Positions 1-7,543 of a DNA stretch of 40,867 bases are shown one piece after another. Made by a program: the position numbers and the translations under genes. Each line of letters begins with the position of its first letter. The stretch's first letter is position 1. The stretch is from NORP240 sp942492445 (GTDB taxonomy: Bacteria > Pseudomonadota > Gammaproteobacteria > Pseudomonadales > Pseudohongiellaceae), in the NCBI GenBank assembly GCA_942492445.1, contig CALOEW010000018.1:1-40867 (forward strand), given 5' to 3'. The notes under the pieces were generated by a model. The model was not told where the DNA came from. It did no database searches and saw nothing but the letters and a program-made list of their open reading frames with translations.

Positions 1-81
1 GAGCTCGCGGAATTCCTGGACTGGTTCAGGACCCGCATTCTGCCATTGGCGGCACAGCGACTTCCTCCTGGGCCGTCATGA
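1..81 (+). CDS. amgK: 3' end of an AmgK-like sugar kinase (partial)
   Basis: An open frame enters from the left edge and ends at a TGA whose T and G are shared with the ATG of the next gene (ATGA overlap). Only 26 residues are visible, among them EFLDWFRTRILP. The amphipathic 'WF..ILP' tail is typical of the end of aminoglycoside-phosphotransferase-fold kinases. In Pseudomonas the gene directly upstream of murU is amgK, which phosphorylates N-acetylmuramate and N-acetylglucosamine at the anomeric carbon in peptidoglycan recycling. The identity rests mainly on this context and the translational coupling, because the catalytic part lies outside the window. Confidence 0.55.
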   Translation, partial: ELAEFLDWFRTRILPLAAQRLPPGPS

Positions 82-770
82 AAGCGATGATACTGGCAGC
101 AGGACTCGGTGAACGCATGCGGCCGCTAACGGATGACCTGCCAAAGCCTTTGTTGCAGGTGGCTGGCAAGAGCCTGATAGAGCATCAGATCGAACGGCTG
201 GTTGCCGGCGGCATCGGCGACATCGTGATCAATCGCTTCTACCGCGGCGACATGATCGAGGATTGTCTTGGCGACGGATCGAGGCTGCGCGCCAACATCC
301 ACTATTCCCGCGAGTCCCTTCGGCTGGAGACTGCGGGTGGAATCATCAAGGCATTACCCTTGTTGCGTGACGATTCCTTCCTGGTGGTTAACGCGGATGT
401 CTGGACTGACTACCCCTTTTCCGAGCTGGCTGCGCTGGATGGCCGTCGATGCCTGGCCCACCTGGTGCTGGTGCCCAATGCAGAGCATCACCCCCGGGGT
501 GACTTTTTTGTCGACACCACAGGCCGGGTCCGGGTGGACTGGCCCGGCACCGGGCAGCGCTTTACCTTCAGCGGCATCAGTGTGCTGCACCGCCAGCTGT
601 TCGCCGGCCAGGGTGCCGGGAAGCCGTTGTCCCTGGCCCCGCTGTTGACCAGGGCAATGGGTCGCGACCGGGTCAGCGGGGAAATCTACACAGGTACCTG
701 GTTTGACGTCGGAACCCCTGAAAGATTACGGCAATTGAACGATATAGAAAGCAGGAGGACTGTGGAGTGA
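78..770 (+). CDS. murU: N-acetylmuramate-1-phosphate uridylyltransferase MurU
   Basis: A 230-residue nucleotidyltransferase, close to the usual length of MurU (about 223). The N-terminal signature LAAGLGERMRPLTDDLPKPL is the nucleotide-binding loop with its catalytic Arg and Lys. VVNADVWTD near residue 105 supplies the metal-binding Asp, and GTWFDVGTPERL near the C-terminus is the typical closing motif. MurU makes UDP-MurNAc from MurNAc-1-P, which bypasses de novo synthesis and the fosfomycin target MurA. The start overlaps the preceding stop by four bases, so the kinase and uridylyltransferase are probably translated together, as expected for this two-step pathway. A generic glucose-1-phosphate thymidylyltransferase is less likely given the short length and the neighbour. 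Confidence 0.88.
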   Translation: MKAMILAAGLGERMRPLTDDLPKPLLQVAGKSLIEHQIERLVAGGIGDIVINRFYRGDMIEDCLGDGSRLRANIHYSRESLRLETAGGIIKALPLLRDDSFLVVNADVWTDYPFSELAALDGRRCLAHLVLVPNAEHHPRGDFFVDTTGRVRVDWPGTGQRFTFSGISVLHRQLFAGQGAGKPLSLAPLLTRAMGRDRVSGEIYTGTWFDVGTPERLRQLNDIESRRTVE

Positions 771-773
771 TAC

Positions 774-1502
774 ATGCTGCAATCTATACTGCATTCGGGT
801 TACCGGAAAGCCGTAACCGCGCGACTTAGTGGCGAGGGGAGAGGCATCGTCGTACCTGACGGTGGCCGCACTGCTCGCGTGTTCAATCGGGCCCTGTTCA
901 TGTTGTTCGGCCGGCTTGCGCGGATGGACGGACAGGTGACGGCTGACGCCATCATGAACTGTAATCGCGTCATGGTGCTGATCGGGCTGGATCCGGCTGC
1001 CCGCCAGATAGCTATCGACTGCTTTAATGAAGGCAAGGCGATCACCGCGCCGGTGAAAGAGGCGACCAGGGCTCTGGTGCGGTTCATCGGCCGCCGCAGC
1101 GACCTGGCACGGGTATTCCTGAAAACTCTTGCCGACGCTGCCGGCCTCGATGGGGGGATCGGGCTGCAACAACGAATTCTTTTGCGCGAGGTCGCCGAAG
1201 TGTGTGGCTTCAACAAACCGGAATTCGAAGAGATCTGTCTGCGCCGGCTACCCTACGGTGAGTACGCCACCCGGGCCACGGAGTCAAGGCTGAACAACGC
1301 CTACAGTATTCTGCAACTGTCCCCAGGTGCTGAAGCACGGGAAATCAAGCGTGCGTACCTGCGTCTGGTGTCCCGGCATCACCCTGACAAGCTGGGTCCT
1401 CAGAATATCTCCGCTGAAGCAATGCAACAGGCTCAGGAACAGTTTGCCAATATCCGTGAGGCCTATGAGGTGTTGAGGGGTGGGCGCAAAATGCGGGCCT
1501 GA
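774..1502 (+). CDS. TerB/J-domain co-chaperone, DjlA-like but without a membrane anchor
   Basis: A 242-residue protein of two parts. Residues about 35-150 form a helical TerB-like domain with the acidic 'ARMDGQVT' motif. The C-terminal 70 residues are a J domain with the diagnostic HPD tripeptide in SRHHPDKLG, preceded by NAYSILQLSPGA. This is the domain order of DjlA, a DnaK co-chaperone, but DjlA begins with a transmembrane helix and I see none here, so the protein should be cytosolic. The start has a GGAG Shine-Dalgarno that overlaps the murU stop, so it is probably the third gene of the amgK-murU operon. Its role in envelope recycling is unknown. J-domain assignment is firm; the gene name is not, so it is left blank. 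Confidence 0.8.
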   Translation: MLQSILHSGYRKAVTARLSGEGRGIVVPDGGRTARVFNRALFMLFGRLARMDGQVTADAIMNCNRVMVLIGLDPAARQIAIDCFNEGKAITAPVKEATRALVRFIGRRSDLARVFLKTLADAAGLDGGIGLQQRILLREVAEVCGFNKPEFEEICLRRLPYGEYATRATESRLNNAYSILQLSPGAEAREIKRAYLRLVSRHHPDKLGPQNISAEAMQQAQEQFANIREAYEVLRGGRKMRA

Positions 1503-1782
1503 ACAGGGGCCGCCCTGTCATGGCGCAGCGATCCCCGACTCTTTTTTCCTGCGATGGTACGGTACCTTAATTTCTGCAGGACAATCCCATGCTTTGTTTG
1601 TCGGGCTCGCTCCTGCGGCTCAAACCATGGCCCTTACGGTGTGCGGTTGAACGCCCCCGGGCAATACTTCTGCCGGCAAACCCGTTAAAATAACGCCAGC
1701 CGGGGCACCGCAAAGCTGCAGCCCGCAGCGGGGTAGTGCGGCTGCACCGATTACTTCAAGTCAAAAGCGAACGCCGTGGACC
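1503..1782 (+). other. Leader region between the J-domain gene and rpe
   Basis: 280 bases with no credible gene. A perfect 6-bp hairpin (ACAGGG/CCCTGT, loop GCCG, 1503-1518) follows the J-domain stop directly. The nearest T-run (1541-1546) is over 20 bases away, so it is not a canonical intrinsic terminator. The 3' half is rich in stem-loops and is described separately as a riboswitch-like element. The promoter of rpe-trpE should lie here, but I cannot pick convincing -35/-10 boxes. Confidence 0.4.
1672..1752 (+). ncRNA. Possible c-di-GMP-I (GEMM-I)-like riboswitch in the rpe leader
   Basis: Several sequence blocks of the GEMM-I class occur in the right order. GGCAAACC (1675-1682) is followed by a short A-loop hairpin CGTTA-AAA-TAACG (1683-1695). 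GCAAAGC (1710-1716) leads into a stem CTGC/GCAG, and then AGCGGGGT (1727-1734) and ACCGAT (1746-1751). In the well-known Vc2 riboswitch GGGGT is followed almost at once by TACCGAT; here an 11-nt insertion that can form GTGC-GGCT-GCAC separates them. No P1 closing helix is obvious, and the hairpin loop is not GNRA. It may be a degenerate or divergent member, or chance in GC-rich DNA. Confidence 0.22.
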
Positions 1783-2463
1783 ATGAAAGACTACCTCATT
1801 GCACCGTCAATTCTCAGCGCTGATTTCGCCCGTCTCGGTGAAGAGGTCAATGCGGTGCTGGCTGCCGGCGCTGACGTCATTCATTTTGATGTCATGGACA
1901 ACCATTATGTACCCAATCTGACAATCGGTCCTCTGGTCTGCAGCGCACTGCGTAGCCACGGCATCACTGCCCCGATTGATGTGCACCTGATGGTGACTCC
2001 CGTGGACCCGTTGATCCAGGATTTCGCCCAGGCCGGAGCCGATTACATCAGTTTTCATCCGGAAGCGAGTTATCACGTGGATCGCTCCCTGCAACTGATC
2101 AGGGATCTGGGGTGCAGGTCAGGACTGGTCTTCAATCCGGGCAGCAGCATCGACTGCCTGCAATACCTGCTGGACAAGGTGGATGTTGTTCTGTTGATGT
2201 CGGTCAATCCCGGTTTTGGTGGTCAGCAATTCATTCCCTCGACACTGAAGAAACTGCAACAGGTTCGCCGCTTGATCGATGACAGCGGTTATCGGATTCG
2301 TCTTGAAGTGGACGGGGGTGTCGGGGTAGGCAATATCGCCAGCATTGCTGCCTCGGGGGCGGACATGTTCGTTGCCGGTTCGTCTGTGTTCCACAGCGAC
2401 GACTATGCTGCAACCATCGCGGCCATGCGCGCCGAACTTGCCGCTGTTGACAATGGCAGATGA
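1783..2463 (+). CDS. rpe: Ribulose-phosphate 3-epimerase
   Basis: A 226-residue TIM barrel of normal length that interconverts ribulose-5-phosphate and xylulose-5-phosphate in the cytosolic pentose phosphate pathway. Family motifs are present in order: APSILSADFARLGEEV at the N-terminus, IHFDVMDNHYVPNLTIGP with the metal-binding His and catalytic Asp, DVHLMV, LMSVNPGFGGQQFIP for phosphate binding, and LEVDGGVG with the second catalytic Asp. It lies 24 bp upstream of trpE in the same direction. Pseudomonas has rpe-gph-trpE, so phosphoglycolate phosphatase is missing from the block here. No strong Shine-Dalgarno precedes the ATG. Confidence 0.95.
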   Translation: MKDYLIAPSILSADFARLGEEVNAVLAAGADVIHFDVMDNHYVPNLTIGPLVCSALRSHGITAPIDVHLMVTPVDPLIQDFAQAGADYISFHPEASYHVDRSLQLIRDLGCRSGLVFNPGSSIDCLQYLLDKVDVVLLMSVNPGFGGQQFIPSTLKKLQQVRRLIDDSGYRIRLEVDGGVGVGNIASIAASGADMFVAGSSVFHSDDYAATIAAMRAELAAVDNGR

Positions 2464-2487
2464 TCGGGCCGGCGGTCAGGGATTTAC

Positions 2488-3969
2488 ATGAACGAGCAAC
2501 GATTCAATGAACTGGCCGGTCAGGGCTACAACCGTATCCCGGTGGTGCGGGAAGTGCTGGCCGATATGGAGACTCCCCTCAGTACCTATCTCAAACTTGG
2601 CAAGGGCAGGTTCAGTTACCTGTTTGAGTCTGTTCAGGGCGGGGAGAAATGGGGGCGTTACTCGATTATCGGGCTGCCCTGCCGCACTGTGCTGCGGGTT
2701 GTGGGTAACCGGGTTTCGGTAGAAACCGACGGCATCACGGTCGAGCAGGTGCAACAGGACGATCCCTTCGAGTTCGTCGCCGATTTTCAGGACCGGTTCA
2801 AGGTGGCGGACCTTGGCGATGGGCTGAGATTTTCCGGAGGCCTGGTCGGTTACTTCTGTTATGACTCCGTGCGTTACGTGGAACCGGTCATCGGTCCTGC
2901 CAGGAGTGATGACGAGATCGGGAGTCCGGAAATACTGCTGATGTTGTCGGAGGAGGTGGTGGTATTCGATAACCTGAAGGGAACCATTCTCCTTACAATC
3001 AATGTGGACCCGGGCCAGGAAGGGGCTTACCGGAACGCACAACAGCGGCTCAATGAATTAGAAATGGCGCTGTCGCAGCCGGTAGAACTGCCAGCTTTCA
3101 TTCCCGGGCCCCGGGTCCGGGCTGAAGATTTCAAGTCCAGTTTCGAACAACAGCCCTTCGAGAATGCAGTAAAGCGCATCAAGGAGTACATAGTTGCCGG
3201 CGATGTCATGCAGGTGGTACTGGCTCAACGCATGTCGGTACCTTTTCAGGGTGAGGCGTTGAATGTCTACCGCGCATTGAGACACCTGAATCCTTCACCC
3301 TACATGGTGTATTTCGAACTGGGCGATCACCAGGTTGTGAGTGCCTCCCCGGAAATCCTGGCGCGCGTGGAGGCCGGCAGGGTGACGGTTAGGCCCCTGG
3401 CAGGAACTCGAAAGCGAGGCAGGACTGAAGAGGAAGACCAGGCCCTGGAAAAGGAATTACTCGCTGATGACAAGGAAATAGCGGAACACCTGATGCTGAT
3501 CGATCTCAGCCGTAACGATTCCGGCCGGGTTTCGAAAATCGGCAGCGTCAGGGTTCCGAAAAAAATGTTCGTAGAACGTTATTCTCATGTTATGCACATA
3601 GCCTCCATTGTGGAGAGTGAAATCCGCGACGATAAAAGCGCCCTCGACGTGTTGAAGGCTACGCTTCCTGTAGGGACGCTCAGCGGAGCACCGAAAGTAC
3701 GCGCCATGGAGATCATCGACGAACTGGAGCCGGTAAAGCGCGGAATCTACGGTGGCGCCATGGGCTACCTGGCATGGAACGGCAATATGGACATGGCGAT
3801 CGCCATTCGCACGGCGGTAATCAGGCAGGGCACTCTCTATGTCCAGGCTGGAGCCGGCATCGTGGCTGATTCTGTCCCTGCATCGGAATGGGAGGAAACA
3901 CAGAATAAGGCCCGGGCCATCGTCAAGGCTGTGCAACTGGCACAGAATGGACTGGAAATCGGACAGTAG
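2488..3969 (+). CDS. trpE: Anthranilate synthase component I
   Basis: A 493-residue chorismate-binding enzyme, normal length, catalysing the first step of tryptophan synthesis together with TrpG. The N-terminal domain carries the tryptophan feedback region (LFESVQGGEKWGRYSIIG). The C-terminal catalytic domain contains NPSPYMVYFELG, SASPEILARVE, RPLAGTRKRGRT, LIDLSRNDSGRV, LPVGTLSGAPKVRAMEIIDE and IRTAVI...QAGAGIVADS. The partner trpG is about 10 kb downstream, behind an accessory region. The 24-bp gap after rpe leaves no room for a trp leader peptide, so transcription probably comes from the rpe promoter. It converges with the leftward terminator just downstream. Confidence 0.96.
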   Translation: MNEQRFNELAGQGYNRIPVVREVLADMETPLSTYLKLGKGRFSYLFESVQGGEKWGRYSIIGLPCRTVLRVVGNRVSVETDGITVEQVQQDDPFEFVADFQDRFKVADLGDGLRFSGGLVGYFCYDSVRYVEPVIGPARSDDEIGSPEILLMLSEEVVVFDNLKGTILLTINVDPGQEGAYRNAQQRLNELEMALSQPVELPAFIPGPRVRAEDFKSSFEQQPFENAVKRIKEYIVAGDVMQVVLAQRMSVPFQGEALNVYRALRHLNPSPYMVYFELGDHQVVSASPEILARVEAGRVTVRPLAGTRKRGRTEEEDQALEKELLADDKEIAEHLMLIDLSRNDSGRVSKIGSVRVPKKMFVERYSHVMHIASIVESEIRDDKSALDVLKATLPVGTLSGAPKVRAMEIIDELEPVKRGIYGGAMGYLAWNGNMDMAIAIRTAVIRQGTLYVQAGAGIVADSVPASEWEETQNKARAIVKAVQLAQNGLEIGQ

Positions 3970-4003
3970 TGAAGGCTCCGGGCCCGGTCAGCCAGGCCCG
4001 CAT

Positions 4004-4033
4004 AAAAAAGGCGCCCCGGGTAATCGGGACGCC
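4004..4033 (-). terminator. Intrinsic terminator for the leftward gene ending at 4062
   Basis: Read on the minus strand, GGCGTCCCG-ATTACC-CGGGGCGCC forms a 9-bp stem with one mismatch and is followed at once by six T. It lies between the end of trpE and the end of the broken leftward gene. No T-run exists on the plus side, so it acts mainly leftward. Confidence 0.7.
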
Positions 4034-4061
4034 TTGGAACGGGTGGTGCCATTGTTATCTG

Positions 4062-4426
4062 CTATTGCTCGAACGGGGCGGCAATATTTTCCTCAATAAT
4101 CCGGGGCTGGAAGCTGAACAAATTGTCGTTGGCCGGATCCAGGACCACCTTTATCCAGTGATTCTCACTGCTCCCAAAGGTTTCCACCCGGGTCAGGTTC
4201 GGTACGATCGGCTCCGGGGTGGGACTCGATAATGCCAACAACCCCCGGGGCGGGGGGAGGGGGGGGGGCGGGGGCACCGGGGGGGGGGGAGGGGGGGGGG
4301 GCCGGGGGGGGGGGGGGGGGGGGGAGGGGGGGGGGGGGGGGGGGGGGAAGGAGGGGGAGGGGGGAGGGGGGAAGGGGGGGGGGGGGGGGGGGGGGAGCGT
4401 AGTGCCATGGTCGTAATTTTCTTCAT
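4062..4426 (-). pseudogene. Small probably exported protein, interrupted by a poly-G tract
   Basis: The two ends of one leftward gene can be seen. The start is an ATG at 4426 with AGGAG seven bases upstream, encoding MKKITTMAL, a plausible signal-peptide beginning. The end is an open frame closing at 4062 that includes FGSSENHWIKVVLDPANDN, followed by a good terminator. The middle is replaced by a nearly pure G tract (poly-proline/glycine if translated), and the two ends are in different frames. The strong start, sensible C-terminus and terminator argue that an intact gene existed. I do not recognise the family. The break may be a sequencing artefact rather than a mutation. Confidence 0.5.
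4247..4395. repeat. 149-bp nearly pure G tract
   Basis: The plus strand is almost all G, with a few scattered A and C, and has no repeating unit. This is far outside normal bacterial composition and lies inside a gene with otherwise normal ends. It could fold as G-quadruplexes if real, but base-calling or assembly failure (loss of signal read as G) is more likely. Confidence 0.9.
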
Positions 4427-4625
4427 TGACAAACTCCTGTGTAACTGGAAGTTGGAATCCAGAGGAGTCCGTATTCTTGATCAGGAAATGTGACGAAACC
4501 GGGTAACGCAGATGTCAGTTTTGATAAATTTTCATGACATCAGCTCTCCCGAAGCAACATCGGATCGAGGCCGGCAAGTCGAATCGGATGAGGGGATTCA
4601 GCGCTGAGTCTGAGTGCCGTGGGAC

Positions 4626-5630
4626 TTACTCAGAGGTTCCCTGGTTCCGGGGGAGAACCATCTTTACAAATCTTGCCAGGCCATATGTCAGTGACCCGAT
4701 AACTGGCTGTCGATAAAGAGTGGAAAGCAGCACTTTGCGCCTGGATCGGGTGGCGTCCACCCAGTCCAATTCCTTCCGAAGGTTGAACATAGATACCAGC
4801 TCGCCCATTTTAAGCGCAATGTCCCGGTTGGCTAGAACCGGCACGCCCAACTCCGACTGCAAACGATCGGCGAGACCGCCCAGATAGGCACAGTTGGGAA
4901 TCAGCACATCGGCCCCCTGATTCCTGATTTTCATCCGCCCTTTTTCTACAAGATCGGTAAAAGTTTTCTCAGGATCTTTAGCGAGATCCAGAATGGCAAT
5001 ATCGTCCGGGTATATGTAGGCGGGATTGGATCCAACCAGCAGAGCGACGGCTGTTGTTGCTTCACGAATGCCGATGACAGGGATATTGACCGCCGCTTTC
5101 GCATCTTTCAATCCGGGGTCCAGCATGCAATTGATAATAACCGCATCGTAGCCTTCCTGCTCAGCCCATTTGACTTTCTCAACTACGAAGGGTGCCGCCT
5201 CTGCGGCTTCACTCAGGTCTCGAATAGACCTTGGCGCACCGGTGCAGTGGATGGCATCGACGATGGTGGACGAAGACAGAAATTCCTGCCCTTCAAGGCG
5301 GAATGGTCCTTCCAGTTCCGCAGCGGGGGCTACCGGTGTCAGAAGCAGGATGCGTGGCTGCCGGCGGTAGTCGGAATCCCCAACATAACGGGCATTGTTT
5401 GCAGCTTCCGCCTTTCTCAATTCTGATTGATTGTGCATGGTGCCCTCAGCCTGATTCGTTGTCGATTGTTCCAGAATCCGCCCGCGCACAAGGGAACTGA
5501 AGAGGCGGCCAAAACTGAATGCCGTGGCCCGGTCGCTGGTGGCGGTTTCAATTGAGTTTACCGCGACACCTCCGATGTAGCAAAGCCCGAGGTAGCGAAA
5601 AAACAGGCTGTATTTTTGCGCTGACGCCAT
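4626..5630 (-). CDS. Asp/Glu (hydantoin) racemase-family protein
   Basis: The core, from about residue 92, begins RILLLTPVAP and has the two half-sites of the Asp/Glu racemase fold: VIINCMLDPGL with the first cysteine and DVLIPNCAYLGGLADRL with the second, about 90 residues apart. Members racemise or isomerise amino acids, hydantoins or maleate through the two cysteines; the substrate cannot be told here. The 334-residue frame has an N-terminal extension of about 90 residues unlike the family. An internal ATG at 5438, with GAGGG four bases upstream, would give a more usual 270-residue protein. It is transcribed divergently from qmcA across a 103-bp gap. No neighbouring gene suggests a catabolic pathway. 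Confidence 0.7.
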   Translation of the reverse strand: MASAQKYSLFFRYLGLCYIGGVAVNSIETATSDRATAFSFGRLFSSLVRGRILEQSTTNQAEGTMHNQSELRKAEAANNARYVGDSDYRRQPRILLLTPVAPAAELEGPFRLEGQEFLSSSTIVDAIHCTGAPRSIRDLSEAAEAAPFVVEKVKWAEQEGYDAVIINCMLDPGLKDAKAAVNIPVIGIREATTAVALLVGSNPAYIYPDDIAILDLAKDPEKTFTDLVEKGRMKIRNQGADVLIPNCAYLGGLADRLQSELGVPVLANRDIALKMGELVSMFNLRKELDWVDATRSRRKVLLSTLYRQPVIGSLTYGLARFVKMVLPRNQGTSE

Positions 5631-5733
5631 TTATCATGCTTGGCGTCATCCGGCCCTCGATACAGGTGCCAGCAACAGGTAGTTTCGACCTGGCTGCCAC
5701 GCAGGCAGATAAATTCCCGATGGAGAATCGATC

Positions 5734-6717
5734 ATGGACCCCACTCAACTGATAGTCCCTGCAGTTCTGCTCTTTCTGATCATTGTTGTACTCAAGTCCG
5801 GGATCAAGTTCGTACCGCAGAATAGGGCCTTTGTCATAGAGCGTTTCGGCAAATTTCACTCGACCAAGGAGGCTGGGCTCAATTTCATCCTGCCGTTCAT
5901 TGATCGCGTGGCCGCTAACAGATCACTCAAGGAGCAGGCGGTGGATATTCCCAGTCAGGGCGGTATCACCAGGGACAACATTTCCCTGACCGTGGACGGA
6001 GTGCTCTATTTTCGCGTGCTCGATCCCTATAAGGCGACCTACGGCGTTGATGATTATATCTTTGCGGTCACTCAGCTGGCTCAGACCACGATGCGCTCGG
6101 AGCTGGGTAAAATGGAACTGGACAAGACTTTCGAAGAACGTGACCAGTTGAATGCCAACATCGTCCAGTCGATCAACGAAGCTTCCGGGCCCTGGGGAAT
6201 CCAGGTGATGCGCTACGAGATCAAGGATATAGTGCCGCCGTCGTCGGTAATGAATGCAATGGAAGCGCAGATGAAGGCGGAAAGGGTCAAGCGGGCACAG
6301 ATCCTTGAATCTGAAGGCGACCGACAGGCGGCGATCAATGTGGCGGAAGGCCAGAAGCAGGCAGTTGTCCTGGCGGCGGAAGCCGACAAGGCTGAACAGA
6401 TTCTGAAGGCCGAAGGTGAGGCCAAAGCGATCATCGCGGTCGCCGAGGCGCAGGCGGAAGCCCTGCGCAAAGTGGGGGAGGCGGCAAACACCGTGGAAGG
6501 GCAGAAAGCTATCCAACTGGATCTGGCAACCAAGGCAATCGATGCCAGGCAGGCCATTGCCAGGGAGTCGTCTATTGTGTTGTTGCCCGATAACGGCACC
6601 GACCCGGCCAGTGTGGTGGCCCAGGGTATGGCCATCATCAACGAAATGAACCGGGATGGGTCGGGTCAGTCCGGCTCGCCGGGCGGAAGAGGGGGAAGTG
6701 GCGGTGGGATGGCTTGA
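5734..6717 (+). CDS. qmcA: SPFH/stomatin-like membrane scaffold protein, QmcA type
   Basis: A 327-residue protein with an N-terminal transmembrane helix (residues about 6-23). The SPFH/PHB domain (about 25-185) contains VPQNRAFVIERFGKFHST, TVDGVLYFRVLDPYKA and ELGKMELDKTFEERD. A long Ala/Glu-rich coiled coil follows (about 185-265) with repeated 'AEGEAKAI/AEAQAEAL' phrases, and the tail is Gly/Ser-rich. Such proteins form large oligomeric cages on the inner membrane and control FtsH-type proteolysis or membrane microdomains. An nfeD gene overlaps its end, the standard slipin/NfeD pairing, as in E. coli qmcA-ybbK. Confidence 0.9.
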   Translation: MDPTQLIVPAVLLFLIIVVLKSGIKFVPQNRAFVIERFGKFHSTKEAGLNFILPFIDRVAANRSLKEQAVDIPSQGGITRDNISLTVDGVLYFRVLDPYKATYGVDDYIFAVTQLAQTTMRSELGKMELDKTFEERDQLNANIVQSINEASGPWGIQVMRYEIKDIVPPSSVMNAMEAQMKAERVKRAQILESEGDRQAAINVAEGQKQAVVLAAEADKAEQILKAEGEAKAIIAVAEAQAEALRKVGEAANTVEGQKAIQLDLATKAIDARQAIARESSIVLLPDNGTDPASVVAQGMAIINEMNRDGSGQSGSPGGRGGSGGGMA

Positions 6718-7159
6718 AAGTAACATGGCAGTTCTGCTCACCTTTGTCGGGCTCGGTTTGCTCGCCATTGAAGTGATGGTGTTGGGATTCGCCGTGGTAG
6801 TACTGTTTTTTATCGGCGTGGGTTGCCTGGCCACCGGTCTGCTGATGTTTCTGGGGATTATCCCTGCCACTCTGGTCGGGGCGCTGCTGGGCGTTGCCCT
6901 GTTGACATTACTGGCTGCAACACTGCTCTGGAAGCCCCTTAAGCGGCTGCAGGATAAAGTCGATCAGCAACCGGTGACCTCGGATCTGATCGGCTACAGT
7001 TTTACCCTGGAAACCGACGTATCCCGGCACAACCCGGGCCAGGTCCGGTTTTCCGGTATCAACTGGCGTGTTGTCAGCGATGCCGATCTGCCTGCCGGCA
7101 CCGATGTCCAGGTGGTCAGAACCTCCGTCGGCGAACTGACAGTCGCCAGACTGCAGTAA
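6704..7159 (+). CDS. NfeD-like membrane protein, partner of QmcA
   Basis: Two or three hydrophobic segments (LLTFVGLGLLAIEVMVLGFA, then an AV..LFFIGVGCLATGLLM region and a VGALLGVALLTLLAATLLW helix) precede a small soluble beta-barrel (OB-fold) domain ending DVQVVRTSVGELTVARLQ. This is the short NfeD/YbbK architecture. The start is uncertain: GTG at 6704 is chosen because a purine-rich AGAGGGGGA lies about nine bases upstream and the overlap with qmcA is short. GTG 6698 or ATG 6725 are alternatives. It works with the SPFH protein upstream, probably in membrane-protein quality control. It ends 15 bp from a convergent gene with no visible terminator between. Confidence 0.82.
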   Translation: MGWLESNMAVLLTFVGLGLLAIEVMVLGFAVVVLFFIGVGCLATGLLMFLGIIPATLVGALLGVALLTLLAATLLWKPLKRLQDKVDQQPVTSDLIGYSFTLETDVSRHNPGQVRFSGINWRVVSDADLPAGTDVQVVRTSVGELTVARLQ

Positions 7160-7174
7160 CCGGTGTCGGCTCTC

Positions 7175-7543
7175 TCAGTGGCTGCTGAATTGTGAGGAGA
7201 CAAGCGCGTACAGGGCAGACAGCGCGATCAATGTCACCACCACAGCGCCTGGCTGGGTAACTGTATGAATAGGCTCTATATTCAGGAGCACAGGCCCCAG
7301 CGACCCGATGCGGTTGCCAAGCTGCCGGAGATGTTCCGGGAGACCGCCCAGCGTGAACAAAGGTACCAGTGCGAAGAACAGAACAAGCCAGGTTGCTGCC
7401 ACAGCGGCGAACACCTGTTTGCGTAATCGTTCCCGGCCGGCGATGTGTGCCAGCACACACCCGGTAAAGCCATTGTCACGGACATCCGGTGGATATCCCA
7501 AAAGCCGTTCGATACCGCTTACGGACCTGTACTCCTGTTTCAT
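7175..7543 (-). CDS. Small two-TM membrane protein in an ECF sigma operon
   Basis: 122 residues with a 40-residue cytosolic N-terminus, a hydrophobic segment VFAAVAATWLVLFFALVPLF, a short loop and a C-terminal helix AVVVTLIALSALYALVSSQF. The start overlaps the stop of the sigma-factor gene (ATGA), so expression is coupled to the sigma factor. The position and topology would suit a membrane anti-sigma factor, but I see neither a zinc-binding HxxxCxxC motif nor an ASD-like helix pattern, so that role is only a guess from position. Family not recognised. Confidence 0.6.
   Translation of the reverse strand: MKQEYRSVSGIERLLGYPPDVRDNGFTGCVLAHIAGRERLRKQVFAAVAATWLVLFFALVPLFTLGGLPEHLRQLGNRIGSLGPVLLNIEPIHTVTQPGAVVVTLIALSALYALVSSQFSSH

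Noticed and set aside
4193..4432. Poly-proline protein on the minus strand and poly-glycine protein on the plus strand
   Set aside because: Both are translations of the anomalous G tract, not real domains.
5923..6870. A 315-codon minus-strand frame opposite qmcA
   Set aside because: Composition is low-complexity and follows the codon pattern of qmcA; no family resemblance.
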